Part shown: positions 37,133-47,805 of the stretch, in pieces
How positions within the stretch are numbered: position 1 is the stretch's first letter
How the letters are laid out: the number at the start of each line of letters is the position of its first letter
Assembly: GCA_020622105.1 (NCBI GenBank)
Contig: JAHRYP010000004.1
Span: 1-64,000 of the forward strand
Direction: 5' to 3'
Source: Methylotenera sp.
GTDB lineage: Bacteria; Pseudomonadota; Gammaproteobacteria; Burkholderiales; Methylophilaceae
Length of the DNA stretch: 64,000 nt
The notes under the pieces: model-generated
What the model was told of the DNA's origin: nothing
What the model saw: the letters and a program-made list of their open reading frames with translations, nothing else
Database searches by the model: none
Translations under genes and position numbers: made by a program

Positions 37133-37960
37133 ATGGATCCACGTCAAAGCATCATCGAAACCGCGTTTGAAGACCGCGCCAACATCAACCCAGCTAATGC
37201 ATCCGCTGAAATCAAGTCAACGGTAGCATCAGTGATTGCAGATTTAGACAGCGGCAAATTGCGCGTGGCTAGCCGCATTGGTGACACCCAGCAATGGGAA
37301 ACGCACCAATGGCTGAAAAAAGCCGTATTACTGTCATTCCGTCTGGATGACAACGTGCTGATGGATGATGGCGTGACTAAATATTTTGACAAAGTACCGC
37401 CAAAATTTGCTGATTACACGGCAGAAGACTTTAAAGCCGGCGGTTTCCGTGTGGTACCAAACGCCATCGTGCGTCGTGGTTCATTCATCGGTAAAAACGC
37501 AGTATTGATGCCTTCATACGTTAACATCGGTGCAAACGTTGGCGAAGGCACTATGGTTGATACATGGGCGACGGTAGGTTCATGCGCACAAATCGGTAAA
37601 AACGTACACCTGAGTGGCGGCGTTGGTATCGGCGGCGTACTGGAGCCTGTACAGGCAGGCCCAACTATCATCGGTGACAACTGCTTCATCGGTGCACGTT
37701 CAGAAGTGGTTGAAGGCGTTGTAGTTGAAGACAACTGCGTGATTTCAATGGGCGTGTATATCGGCCAATCAACAAAAATCTACGACCGTGAAACCGGCGA
37801 AGTATTTTACGGCCGAGTTCCAGCGGGTTCAGTAGTGGTTGCAGGTAACCTGCCATCAAAAGACGGCAGTTATAGCCTTTACTGCGCTGTGATCGTTAAA
37901 AAAGTGGATGCTAAAACATTAGGCAAAGTAGGCATCAACGAGTTGTTACGCGGCATCTAA
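37133..37960 (+). CDS. dapD: Tetrahydrodipicolinate N-succinyltransferase
   Basis: A 275-residue left-handed beta-helix acyltransferase of the succinylase branch of lysine/meso-diaminopimelate synthesis. Hexapeptide repeats run through [19 protein letters not shown] to VIIG-type turns, with the substrate region [11 protein letters not shown]. It is followed by a YffB-type reductase gene and dapE, so two steps of the pathway are neighbours. Confidence 0.96.
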   Translation: MDPRQSIIETAFEDRANINPANASAEIKSTVASVIADLDSGKLRVASRIGDTQQWETHQWLKKAVLLSFRLDDNVLMDDGVTKYFDKVPPKFADYTAEDFKAGGFRVVPNAIVRRGSFIGKNAVLMPSYVNIGANVGEGTMVDTWATVGSCAQIGKNVHLSGGVGIGGVLEPVQAGPTIIGDNCFIGARSEVVEGVVVEDNCVISMGVYIGQSTKIYDRETGEVFYGRVPAGSVVVAGNLPSKDGSYSLYCAVIVKKVDAKTLGKVGINELLRGI

Positions 37961-37965
37961 ATGAA

Positions 37966-38085
37966 CCTACTGCGCTTGACAATACTTTGTCGGTTTCGCT
38001 GTGCGACTCCTCGCCGTACTATTTGTACTGTCTCGTCGTTGCTCGCTCACCTTCGCGTCTTGTCTGCGTTCGCTTCGGTTCATAA
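37966..38085 (+). repeat. Possible dispersed repeat element, copy A
   Basis: The dapD-yffB gap is a C/T-rich, TCG/CGT-rich sequence unlike its neighbours, with the core GCCGTACTAT (38013-38022) followed by GTACTGTCT. The same core, GCCGTACTAT..GTAATGTCT, appears on the opposite strand at 53445-53464. The similarity outside the core is loose. Confidence 0.45.
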
Positions 38086-38094
38086 AGTTAGCAT

Positions 38095-39581
<1,487 letters not shown>

Positions 39582-39620
39582 GTCACAGGGGATACGGGGC
39601 GCACAGAAAACACCTGTGAT

Positions 39621-39651
39621 GAACTCTGTGTTCTCTGCGCACTCTGTGGCC
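39621..39651. repeat. Three 9-base CTCTGTG direct repeats
   Basis: The dapE-prmB gap contains AACTCTGTG, TTCTCTGCG and CACTCTGTG in a row. Similar CTCTGTG strings occur between genes in many unrelated genomes; that is recollection, not a search result. Confidence 0.6.
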
Positions 39652-39656
39652 AAATT

Positions 39657-40571
39657 ATGATAACACAACAAATCACTACCGAACTCCTGACCATCCGCGA
39701 TTGGTTGCGCTATGCAGTGAGCCGCTTTGAAAACTCTGACATCTTCTACGGCCACGGCACAGACAATGCCTACGATGAAGCAGTCTGGCTGATCATGAGC
39801 GCCCTGCACTTGCCGCATGACACATTGAACAATTTTCTGGACGCAAGACTGACCAGCGCCGAACGCGCAAAACTGGCAGAATTTATCGATGAACGTATCA
39901 GCAAGCACACCCCCACCGCTTACCTGCTCAAAGAAGCATGGTTGCAAGGCTACAAATTTTACGTGGATGAACGCGTATTAATTCCACGCTCCTTCATTGC
40001 CGAGCTTTTGGTAGGAGATGGTTTGCAGCCATGGATAGAATTTCCGGAACTGGTCAACAATGCTGTTGACATCTGTACCGGTAGTGGCTGCCTAGGCGTT
40101 TTATTAGCCGATGCATACCCTGAAGCAGCAGTAGATGTCATTGATATATCAACAGACGCTATTGATGTATGCAATATCAATATAGCCAACTATGGTATGC
40201 AAGATCGCATTACCGCAGTTCAATCCGATATGTTCAGCGCCTTGCAAGACGTTAACGGAAAGCCCAAGCAATACGATTTAATCATCAGCAATCCGCCCTA
40301 CGTAGATGCCCCATCCATGGCAGAACTGCCTGCAGAATACCGCAATGAGCCACAACTGGCGCTTGGCAGCGGCACCGCTGGACTGGATCATACGCACACT
40401 ATCTTGCGTGAAGCTGCCAATTACCTGACTGATAATGGTGTATTAGTGGTTGAAATCGGCCACAATCGTGATGCACTGCTTGAAGCCTATCCTGACATGC
40501 CATTCACCTGGCTGGAAGTCTCATCAGGTGACGAATTTGTGTTTTTACTCACTAAAGAGCAACTAATCTAA
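39657..40571 (+). CDS. prmB: 50S ribosomal protein L3 N5-glutamine methyltransferase
   Basis: A 304-residue class I methyltransferase of the HemK/PrmB group that methylates ribosomal protein L3. It has an N-terminal helical domain (to about 95), the TAYL motif, the SAM loop VDICTGSGCLGVLLA and the catalytic NPPY in ISNPPYVDAPSM. The PrmB group is favoured over PrmC by the LIPRSFIAELL segment. The ribosome site is weak, replaced upstream by the CTCTGTG repeats. Confidence 0.92.
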   Translation: MITQQITTELLTIRDWLRYAVSRFENSDIFYGHGTDNAYDEAVWLIMSALHLPHDTLNNFLDARLTSAERAKLAEFIDERISKHTPTAYLLKEAWLQGYKFYVDERVLIPRSFIAELLVGDGLQPWIEFPELVNNAVDICTGSGCLGVLLADAYPEAAVDVIDISTDAIDVCNINIANYGMQDRITAVQSDMFSALQDVNGKPKQYDLIISNPPYVDAPSMAELPAEYRNEPQLALGSGTAGLDHTHTILREAANYLTDNGVLVVEIGHNRDALLEAYPDMPFTWLEVSSGDEFVFLLTKEQLI

Positions 40572-40582
40572 GGGTTTAATGT

Positions 40583-40777
40583 ATGTATAAAATCACACTT
40601 ATACTCATAGCTGCTGCAATGCTTGCTGCGTGTACCCAAACCAGCACTCAAGACAAACCCCAACCGCCGCAAACAATTGTATGCACTCAAGATGCAAAAC
40701 AATGTTCGGATGGCAGCTGGGTCGGACGTAGCGGTCCAAATTGTGAATTCGCCTGTCCATCAGCCACACCCAATTAA
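40583..40777 (+). CDS. Small Cys-rich lipoprotein
   Basis: A 64-residue lipoprotein with signal ending LAAC (Cys17). The mature part carries the pattern C-x6-C-SDGSWVGRSGPNC-x3-C, a small motif (CpDGs.VgR.gPnCeF) that recurs in secreted proteobacterial proteins; function unknown. It lies 11 bases after prmB and shortly before the next methyltransferase gene. Confidence 0.75.
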   Translation: MYKITLILIAAAMLAACTQTSTQDKPQPPQTIVCTQDAKQCSDGSWVGRSGPNCEFACPSATPN

Positions 40778-40794
40778 TCGATTGACCCCATACT

Positions 40795-41937
40795 TTGAAA
40801 AACACCCAAACTATTGACTGGCTAGAAGCCGGAAAAAACAAAACCGCAATTTGGCATTCTGAGAACGACACGCCAGCGCCCAAGCTGGTGCAGATCGCTG
40901 ATGACACTATTAAGGCAGATGCCGCGCATAAGCTATTCTGCGAGGGGACAGCACTGCTCTGGCGCGGCGACTTTCAAAACGCCAAACTACTCATGCAAGC
41001 CATTAGCCGCCGTATTGACCGCCCGGGTAAAAAACCTAAAAAAGCACCTGCCAGCATGACAGAAGCATTCCACCTGCATCGCCAGGCGCAATCACAAAAA
41101 GCGCGCATCTTAGGCATGTTGTTGATTGAAGTCAGCATTGGCTACCACATCAACCTGCGCCGTGCACCCGATGTAAAAGCGGCCTGCGAACATGCCTATG
41201 GCAAAAGTACACAATCATTCGTCGTATCATTGCGCGAATTGCTAGGTTTGATTGGTGCCTACGAATGGAGTAAAAATGGCGTTGAAATTGCAGCCATTAA
41301 CAACAAGATTCACCCAAGTTACGGCGTGTTCTCGCCAATTCGCGGTGAATATCTGAATCTGGTAGATACCGCACCACTACCGGTGCCTTGCAACCTAGCT
41401 TTTGACATCGGTACTGGTACCGGCGTATTGGCTGCCATCCTTGCACACCGCGGCATTAAGCAAGTCATCGCTACCGATAATTCACAGCGCGCTTTGGATT
41501 GTGCGCAAAAAAATATCAACCAGCTTGATATGAAAAATACGGTCACGATCATTGATGCCGATTTATTCCCAGATGAAGCATATGGCAAAGCAGATTTGAT
41601 TGTCTGCAATCCGCCTTGGTTGCCGGCACGTCCGAGCTCAGTACTGGAATCAGCGGTTTACGATGATGGCAGCAAAATGCTAAAAGGCTTCTTGAATGGC
41701 CTTAAAGCCCACTTGAGTGATGCCGGAGAAGGCTGGCTGATATTGTCAGACTTTGCGGAGCATTTAGGCTTAAGAACACGTGAAGAACTGCAAGGCTGGA
41801 TTGATGCAGCAGGTTTAAAAGTGATTGATAAAATCGACACCAAAGCATCACATCAGAAAACACTTGATGCAAGTGACCCGCTGCATGCAGCTAGAAAAGC
41901 GGAGGTTACGTCGTTGTGGAGATTGGGTAAAGCGTAA
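40795..41937 (+). CDS. Class I SAM-dependent methyltransferase, MTS type
   Basis: A 380-residue protein with an N-terminal region (1-190) rich in basic residues (RRIDRPGKKPKKAP) and a C-terminal methyltransferase domain: FDIGTGTGVLAAIL SAM loop and NPPWLPARPSS catalytic motif, as in RNA or protein N-methyltransferases. The start is a TTG at 40795 with no clear ribosome site. It may be an rRNA or release-factor-like methyltransferase; the target cannot be read. Confidence 0.85.
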   Translation: MKNTQTIDWLEAGKNKTAIWHSENDTPAPKLVQIADDTIKADAAHKLFCEGTALLWRGDFQNAKLLMQAISRRIDRPGKKPKKAPASMTEAFHLHRQAQSQKARILGMLLIEVSIGYHINLRRAPDVKAACEHAYGKSTQSFVVSLRELLGLIGAYEWSKNGVEIAAINNKIHPSYGVFSPIRGEYLNLVDTAPLPVPCNLAFDIGTGTGVLAAILAHRGIKQVIATDNSQRALDCAQKNINQLDMKNTVTIIDADLFPDEAYGKADLIVCNPPWLPARPSSVLESAVYDDGSKMLKGFLNGLKAHLSDAGEGWLILSDFAEHLGLRTREELQGWIDAAGLKVIDKIDTKASHQKTLDASDPLHAARKAEVTSLWRLGKA

Positions 41938-41944
41938 CACCAAC

Positions 41945-42170
41945 CTGTTTTTGAATCCCTTGCTGCCGCGCCGACCAGCGCAATCATTATGGGAGCTTTC
42001 GGCAATCGGCTGTTTGAGCCCAAAGATTTTATGGGGCGAGTTTCCGATTGCCGCCCATAATGATGAGCAGCGCAGGAAATCAGCGGTAGAGGGTGTCGTT
42101 TACTTTGGTTACTTTCTTTTGGACAAGCAAAAGAAAGTAACTCGCAAGTCGCGCGAAAGCGACTATATCT
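41945..42170 (+). repeat. Intergenic repeat module with 13-bp hairpin
   Basis: A noncoding stretch with mosaic blocks: a CGGCTGTTTGAGCCC block (about 42010), a GGCGAGTTTCCGATTGC block (about 42035), then a perfect inverted repeat TTACTTTCTTTTG-GACAAG-CAAAAGAAAGTAA (42109-42140) and TCGCGCGAAAGCGAC. This layout matches my recollection of a dispersed intergenic repeat common in beta- and gammaproteobacteria. Short readings across it are not genes. Confidence 0.6.
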
Positions 42171-42579
42171 AGTTACCAGTACTAATGTTACTTAAATACC
42201 CAAAACCAAGAATTAGAAACCAAATCAAAGACGTTATAGAAAAAATTACGTACAAATAATAAGCAATCAACTGTAACTTTACGACTACTTTATGAACGAA
42301 GTTATTTATTCCATGACTACGATTGTAATGAACTTGGTTGTAGAAAAACCTCCAGAACAAACCCATTAATGCAGAAACACCGCACAATAAAAATAGATAA
42401 TTTAAATTCTTAATTTCTATAAGCTTGTCGGCTGTTAGCAATATATAACCACAACCTACCAACTCAATAGTAATAACAAAATATGTAAGCTTCTGGACTA
42501 ACTCAAGAGAATACTGCCTTGCAGAAAAAATTTGGTCGCGATACTGCAACTCTTCATTTTTATTAAATTCAGTATTCAT
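42169..42579 (-). CDS. AT-rich four-helix membrane protein of unknown function
   Basis: A 136-residue protein that I do not recognise. A charged N-terminus (about 30 residues) precedes four hydrophobic helices (about 29-50, 59-77, 95-113 and 113-131) joined by a HYNRSHGINNFVHK loop. It is noticeably AT-richer than its neighbours and lies between the rluB end and a repeat module, as expected for an acquired gene. Confidence 0.6.
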   Translation of the reverse strand: MNTEFNKNEELQYRDQIFSARQYSLELVQKLTYFVITIELVGCGYILLTADKLIEIKNLNYLFLLCGVSALMGLFWRFFYNQVHYNRSHGINNFVHKVVVKLQLIAYYLYVIFSITSLIWFLILGFGYLSNISTGN

Positions 42580-42590
42580 AAATAATTAAA

Positions 42591-43715
42591 CTAACCCCTA
42601 CCTCTATTCCTATCACTCTTCTTCTGCATCTGCGGCGCATTCAAATCACTGGTCTGGCGTACACGTCGATTCGCTGATTTTCTAGGTACAGGTTTTTTAG
42701 CAGCAGGATTACGCGCTGCATCGGTTTTACCGCGATGCGGTCTGCCCTGACCACCATCATCAGCAGTCGGCACTGGCCTATCCAAAGCACTCATGCGCTG
42801 CTTGCGTACTTTAGGGGTGAATACGGTGGTAGCTTTTAATTTCTCACGCTGCGTAAGCTGTCTTAACGGTGCGCTAGGTACGGGTAAACCAGCCCACTCC
42901 AACAAGCCTACAACTTCTTTTTGTTCCAGCTTGAGCATTTGCCCACGCTTAACACGTGGTGGCAAATTCACCGGGCCAAAACGTACTCGCATCAACCGGC
43001 TTACCGGCATCTGGAATGCTTCAAACAAACGACGCACTTCACGGTTACGGCCCTCACGCAAGATAACCTGATACCAGTGATTTGCACCTTCGCCACCCTG
43101 TGGCGTAATGCTATCGAAGTTTGCAGGGCCATCATCCAGCTCGATACCTTCCTTAAGCTGTGTCATCTGACCTTCAGTCAACTCACCGAAAATGCGCACT
43201 GCATATTCACGCTCTACTTCATAGCGCGGATGCATGAATCGATTAGCCAACTCGCCTGATGTCGTAAATATCAACAAGCCCCCGGTATTCATATCCAGAC
43301 GACCAATAGCAATCCATTTGCCATGCTTGATTTTTGGCAACTTATCAAACACGCTAGCACGGCCTTCAGGGTCATCCTGACTGACGATTTCACCTTCAGG
43401 TTTATGGTAGATCAGCACCTGTGGCAATTCAGCTTCAAATGACAAGCGTAATGGGCGACTATCGACGCGCACCACATCGTGCTCGGTAACACCTTGCCCA
43501 ACAACCGCGACCTGTCCGTTCACCGTAACGCGCCCAGTCGCAATCAACTCTTCCATATCACGACGCGAGCCCAAACCTGCCAGCGCCAATAGCTTATGCA
43601 GCCTTTGTGTTGGCTCTGGCGGTGCGTTCGGGTCAGCTTCTATTTTAGTAAAATTAGTTGTCGGCCTGCGCACCGTGCGCTGAGGGTCTCGTTGTTGCTT
43701 GAAGGGACGTGCCAT
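42591..43715 (-). CDS. rluB: 23S rRNA pseudouridine-2605 synthase
   Basis: A 374-residue pseudouridine synthase: S4 domain (about 40-95), catalytic GRLDMNTGGLLIFTTSGELA with the active Asp, and NREVRRLFEAFQMPVSRL. It ends with a long basic, low-complexity tail (from about residue 290) ending DRNRGRG that probably binds RNA. It is the last gene of the rnm-yciO-M50-trpS-scpA-scpB string, 84 bases after scpB. The name rests on the RsuA/RluB group and context. Confidence 0.92.
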   Translation of the reverse strand: MARPFKQQRDPQRTVRRPTTNFTKIEADPNAPPEPTQRLHKLLALAGLGSRRDMEELIATGRVTVNGQVAVVGQGVTEHDVVRVDSRPLRLSFEAELPQVLIYHKPEGEIVSQDDPEGRASVFDKLPKIKHGKWIAIGRLDMNTGGLLIFTTSGELANRFMHPRYEVEREYAVRIFGELTEGQMTQLKEGIELDDGPANFDSITPQGGEGANHWYQVILREGRNREVRRLFEAFQMPVSRLMRVRFGPVNLPPRVKRGQMLKLEQKEVVGLLEWAGLPVPSAPLRQLTQREKLKATTVFTPKVRKQRMSALDRPVPTADDGGQGRPHRGKTDAARNPAAKKPVPRKSANRRVRQTSDLNAPQMQKKSDRNRGRG

Positions 43716-43799
43716 GTTGAACTTACTTTAATGATTGAAAACGGATTTTACAGCAATTAATGTATATGAGCGCTATTTATAACACTCGCTTACAAAGTA

Positions 43800-44345
43800 C
43801 TAAATCGAGATTTCCTGCTGCACAAAATCTACCATCGGCGGTAGCTCCGAAAGTGAACGGATATTCAGGTCATCCAGAAAATGTTTAGTTGTACCGTAAA
43901 GCGATGGCCGCCCGGGCACTTCACGCTGCCCGATCACGTCAATCCAGTCACGTTCCTGCAACTGGCGGATGACATTGGGGTTTACTGCGACGCCACGGAT
44001 TTCTTCAATATCACCGCGGGTAACCGGTTGGCGGTAGGCAATAATAGCGAGTGTTTCCATCACGGCACGCGAGTATTTTGCCTGGCGCTCCGGATTCAAT
44101 CGCGCTAAAAAGGTAGCATATTCATCACGCGCCTGGAAACGATAACCGGATGCCACTTGCACCAACTCCATTGTACGTCTATCCCAGTCTTGCTTGAGTT
44201 CATCCAACAGCATTCGCAAAGTGGCACGTTCCATTTTCTCAGAAAACAAGCGTAGCATATCGTCAAGAGACAATGGCTCATGCGAAGTGAGCAATGCCGC
44301 TTCAAGTACGTTTTTCAGTTCGGTAATGTTGCTGATTTCACTCAT
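43800..44345 (-). CDS. scpB: Segregation and condensation protein B
   Basis: A 181-residue winged-helix protein that, with ScpA and SMC, forms the bacterial condensin complex. It has the family's NVLEAALLTSHEPLS opening, the ETLAIIAYRQPVTRGDIEEIRG block and the YGTTKHFLDDLNI end. It lies 15 bases after scpA. Confidence 0.95.
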   Translation of the reverse strand: MSEISNITELKNVLEAALLTSHEPLSLDDMLRLFSEKMERATLRMLLDELKQDWDRRTMELVQVASGYRFQARDEYATFLARLNPERQAKYSRAVMETLAIIAYRQPVTRGDIEEIRGVAVNPNVIRQLQERDWIDVIGQREVPGRPSLYGTTKHFLDDLNIRSLSELPPMVDFVQQEISI

Positions 44346-44360
44346 CGCTATGTTTAATAT

Positions 44361-45149
44361 CTAGGAATCAATATCTGAAGCAATCTGCACATAAATCGGC
44401 GAAAACGCCTGTTGCTGGGTAATGCGCAGCAAACCTTCGCGGCACAACTCCAATACGGCTAAAAAGCACACCACCAGTTTGGGAATACCATCATTTTGCA
44501 CATCGAATAGCTGTGTAAATTCCAAGAGCCTATCGTCTTTTAAACGACGCAGAATCATACTCATATGCTCCCTGACGGATAGCTCTGAACGCCCAACTTT
44601 ATGATGTTTGTAATGACTGGCGCGTTTCAGCACATTACGCCAGGCTTCTGCCAAGTCACCGAGGCTGACTTCCGGCGGCTTGACCTGAGTGATATGCTGA
44701 TAGTAAGCACTTGCAACATAGAGCCCATCGCCTACCTTGGGCATTTCATCCAACTGCTGTGCCGCCAGTTTAATTGCCTCATATTCCATGAGGCGCCTTA
44801 CCAGTTCAGCGCGGGGGTCATTTTCCTCTTCCAGTTCAACCGGCTTCGGCAGCAGCATACGTGACTTAATCTCAATCAACATCGCCGACATCAGCAGGTA
44901 ATCTCCTGCCAGCTCAAGTTTAATCGCGCGCATCTTATCTACATATTGCATGTATTGACGCGTCAAATCCGCCATCGGAATATCCAGAATATCCAGATTA
45001 TGCTTGCGTATCAGATACAGCAGTAAATCCAGTGGGCCCTCAAAGGCCTCCAGATACACCTCTAATGCATCGGGCGGGATGTACAGATCTTTAGGAAGTT
45101 CAGTAAACTCCTCACCCTTGATTTTTGCATTTAGCGGAGTTTCTATCAC
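44361..45149 (-). CDS. scpA: Segregation and condensation protein A
   Basis: A 262-residue kleisin bridging SMC heads. The N-terminal LEAFEGPLDLLLYLIRKHNLD is the SMC-contact motif, and IPMADLTRQYMQY and EIKSRMLLP follow; the C-terminus is a winged helix. It begins 10 bases after trpS and leads into scpB. Confidence 0.95.
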   Translation of the reverse strand: MIETPLNAKIKGEEFTELPKDLYIPPDALEVYLEAFEGPLDLLLYLIRKHNLDILDIPMADLTRQYMQYVDKMRAIKLELAGDYLLMSAMLIEIKSRMLLPKPVELEEENDPRAELVRRLMEYEAIKLAAQQLDEMPKVGDGLYVASAYYQHITQVKPPEVSLGDLAEAWRNVLKRASHYKHHKVGRSELSVREHMSMILRRLKDDRLLEFTQLFDVQNDGIPKLVVCFLAVLELCREGLLRITQQQAFSPIYVQIASDIDS

Positions 45150-45159
45150 GGCCGATAAA

Positions 45160-46362
45160 TTAGCTGTAATTTAAGCCCATGGCATCTCGCACTTCACGCA
45201 TAGTCTCACGCGCCATTTTGCGTGCTTTTTCACTGCCTTCAGCCACGATACTCTTAACCAGTGCCGGGTCTTCGGCATATTGAGCTGCACGTTCCTGAAT
45301 CGGTTTCAATTCAGCCAGCACGCCTTCAATCACCGGCCCCTTACATTCGATACAACCGATGCTGGCACCTTTACAGCCGGCTTGTACCCAGCTTTGCGTA
45401 GACTCATCTGAATAAATTTCATGCAATTGCCAAACCGGGCATTTAGCCGGATCGCCCGGGTCTGTGCGGCGTACACGCGCAGGATCAGTTGGCATGGTTT
45501 TGATCTTTTTGGCAATGGAGTCCACATCTTCACGCAATGAAATCGTGTTGTTATAGGACTTGGACATTTTCTGGCCATCAAGACCTGGCATTTTTGAGGC
45601 TGGGGTCAGTTTATAATCCGGCTCAACCAGAATAATTTTGCCGCCGCCTTCCAAGTAACCGAGCAGGCGTTCTTTATCGCCCATGCTCATGCCCTGCTGT
45701 TCTTCGATCATAGCGCGTGCGGTTTCCAGCGCCTCTTCGTCGCCGCTTTCCTGATAGGCTTTACGCATTTCTTCATACAATGCACCGCGTTTGCTGCCCA
45801 ATTTTTTAATCGCGGCTTCAGCTTTTTCTTCAAAGCCTTTTTCTTTACCGTAGATATGGTTAAAACGGCGTGCGATTTCACGCGTGAATTCAATGTGTGG
45901 AATCTGATCTTCGCCTACAGGCACTTGTGTTGCCTTGTACATCAGGATATCTGCACTTTGCAGCAGCGGATATCCCAGAAAACCATAGGTGGATAAATCT
46001 TTGCTCGACAATTTTTCCTGCTGATCCTTGTAAGTAGGCACTCGCTCCAGCCAGCTCAATGGCGTAATCATGGAAAGCAAGGTATGCAATTCGGCATGCT
46101 CAGGCACACGTGATTGAATGAAAATGGTAGAACTTGCCGGATCAACACCTGCTGCCAGCCAGTCAATGACCATTTCCCAAACGCTTTCTTCAATAACTTC
46201 AGGCGTATCGTAGTGTGTCGTTAGTGCATGCCAGTCAGCTACAAAAAATAGACATTCATGCTCATGCTGCAAACGTAACCAGTTTTTAAGTACGCCGTTG
46301 TAATGTCCTAAATGCAGGTTGCCTGTAGGGCGCATGCCCGATAAAACGCGTTCTATTGCCAT
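45160..46362 (-). CDS. trpS: Tryptophanyl-tRNA synthetase
   Basis: A 400-residue class I synthetase. The HIGH-type motif is PTGNLHLGHYNG (near residue 12) and the KMSKS loop is GQKMSKSYNN. At 400 residues it is longer than E. coli TrpS (334) because of an inserted segment after the catalytic fold (KEKGFEEKAEAAIKKLGSKR region), a known variant of proteobacterial TrpS. Confidence 0.95.
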   Translation of the reverse strand: MAIERVLSGMRPTGNLHLGHYNGVLKNWLRLQHEHECLFFVADWHALTTHYDTPEVIEESVWEMVIDWLAAGVDPASSTIFIQSRVPEHAELHTLLSMITPLSWLERVPTYKDQQEKLSSKDLSTYGFLGYPLLQSADILMYKATQVPVGEDQIPHIEFTREIARRFNHIYGKEKGFEEKAEAAIKKLGSKRGALYEEMRKAYQESGDEEALETARAMIEEQQGMSMGDKERLLGYLEGGGKIILVEPDYKLTPASKMPGLDGQKMSKSYNNTISLREDVDSIAKKIKTMPTDPARVRRTDPGDPAKCPVWQLHEIYSDESTQSWVQAGCKGASIGCIECKGPVIEGVLAELKPIQERAAQYAEDPALVKSIVAEGSEKARKMARETMREVRDAMGLNYS

Positions 46363-46464
46363 GTTGAAGAAAAACCTTAAATTAAATATGTTGTTATTAT
46401 ACTAAGTATCGTGTTCAAAACCACGTAAATGCTTTAATTGCAGCAGCTTACAAAGCACACCTAA

Positions 46465-47103
46465 CTAAAAAATAGTAGATATCAGCGCATAGACCAGGTT
46501 AATAAGCGGCTCCAGAATCTTGCCTAATACACCGCTGAATAACAGAATAATTAAAATGATAAATCCATAACGTTCGATCTGTGCGAATGGCCTTGCTAAC
46601 TTTATCGGCAGCAGGCTTACTGCAATGCGGCCGCCATCGAGCGGTGGTAACGGCAACAGATTCAGCACCATCAACACAATATTAATCGTGACCCCGGCTT
46701 TAGCCATTAATGCCATTGGCAGCACAAAAGCCTCTGGCGCATTCACAGAAAATTTCATCATCAGCGCCCAGAATATCGCCATCACAAAGTTCGAGGCAGG
46801 CCCTGCCGCTGCGACCCATAACATGTCTTTTTTAGGATTACGCAAACGGCGAAAATCTACCGGCACCGGCTTGGCCCAGCCAAACAGAATGCCGCCGAGC
46901 ATGACCGTTAGGGCTGGTAATATAATGGTGCCAAACAAGTCTATGTGCTTAAGCGGATTTAAGGTAATACGTCCAGCATCAAATGCGGTCATGTCACCAA
47001 AATGTTTAGCTGCATAACCATGCGCAGCCTCATGCACGGTAATTGCAAAGATTACCGGCAACGCGTAAATGACTATTTTTTGTATTACGGTTAAATCCAT
47101 CAA
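46465..47103 (-). CDS. M50 family site-2 protease
   Basis: A 212-residue membrane zinc protease with the HEAAHGYAAKHFGD active site in the first helix and the NLLPLPPLDGGRI second metal motif. It lacks the PDZ domain of RseP, so it belongs to the short YwhC-type group found beside trpS in many betaproteobacteria. The substrate is unknown. It sits between yciO and trpS. Confidence 0.93.
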   Translation of the reverse strand: MMDLTVIQKIVIYALPVIFAITVHEAAHGYAAKHFGDMTAFDAGRITLNPLKHIDLFGTIILPALTVMLGGILFGWAKPVPVDFRRLRNPKKDMLWVAAAGPASNFVMAIFWALMMKFSVNAPEAFVLPMALMAKAGVTINIVLMVLNLLPLPPLDGGRIAVSLLPIKLARPFAQIERYGFIILIILLFSGVLGKILEPLINLVYALISTIF

Positions 47104-47158
47104 ATTCTCTTAATTTAAAATTAAAAACTCATTCAACAACTGAAGCAATCGTCACGGC

Positions 47159-47782
47159 CTAAAGACCAAAAGGCGTGATGTCACCCAGTCCTTCACGTAC
47201 CAGAACCGGAATATCTTCTGTTAAGTTAATCACGGTAGTAGCACTTTCTAGACAATGCTCGACTTCAATCACCAGATCTACCTGGCGCTCAAGACGCTCA
47301 CGAATCTCCCAAGGCTCCATGGTTGCAATATCAACATCAGGAAAATGTAGCGACATCGTCAGTAGCGGCGCATCAATCGCCTCCAGTATTGCCTGCACGA
47401 CTGTATGTTCTGGAACGCGAATACCAATGGTGCTGCGTTTCGGGTGCTGCAGCTTACGCGGCACTTCTCGCGTTGCATTCAATATAAAGGTATAAGCACC
47501 GGGCGTATTCGCTTTAAGCAGGCGAAACTGCCCATTACTGACTTTCGCATAATTACCTAGTTCACTTAGATTACGGCACATCATGGCAAACAAGTGCTGG
47601 TCATCCACACCGCGAATTTGGCGAATGCGCGCCTGTGCATCTGCATTGCCCAGCATGCAGCCTAGCGCATAACCGGAGTCTGTCGGATACACGATCACCC
47701 CACCTTTGCGCAAAATATCTGCCGTTTGCGCTATCAGGCGCGGCTGCGGGTTGTCGAGATTAATATTGAAAAACTGTGACAT
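47159..47782 (-). CDS. yciO: YciO/Sua5/YrdC family protein
   Basis: A 207-residue YrdC-fold protein with the opening LRKGGVIVYPTDSGYALGC and a TSIGIRVPEH-like STIGIRVPEH motif. The family includes TsaC (threonylcarbamoyl-AMP synthase for t6A tRNA), but the YciO branch is a poor substitute for TsaC and its role is unclear. It overlaps neither neighbour and lies 23 bases after rnm, the E. coli yciV-yciO order. Confidence 0.9.
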   Translation of the reverse strand: MSQFFNINLDNPQPRLIAQTADILRKGGVIVYPTDSGYALGCMLGNADAQARIRQIRGVDDQHLFAMMCRNLSELGNYAKVSNGQFRLLKANTPGAYTFILNATREVPRKLQHPKRSTIGIRVPEHTVVQAILEAIDAPLLTMSLHFPDVDIATMEPWEIRERLERQVDLVIEVEHCLESATTVINLTEDIPVLVREGLGDITPFGL

Positions 47783-47805
47783 GATTTTTAATTTATTTTT
47801 ATGAG

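Noticed and set aside
41825-42172. A 115-codon rightward reading across 41.8-42.2 kb
   Set aside because: It overlaps the methyltransferase gene in another frame and runs through the repeat module and hairpin; not a gene.
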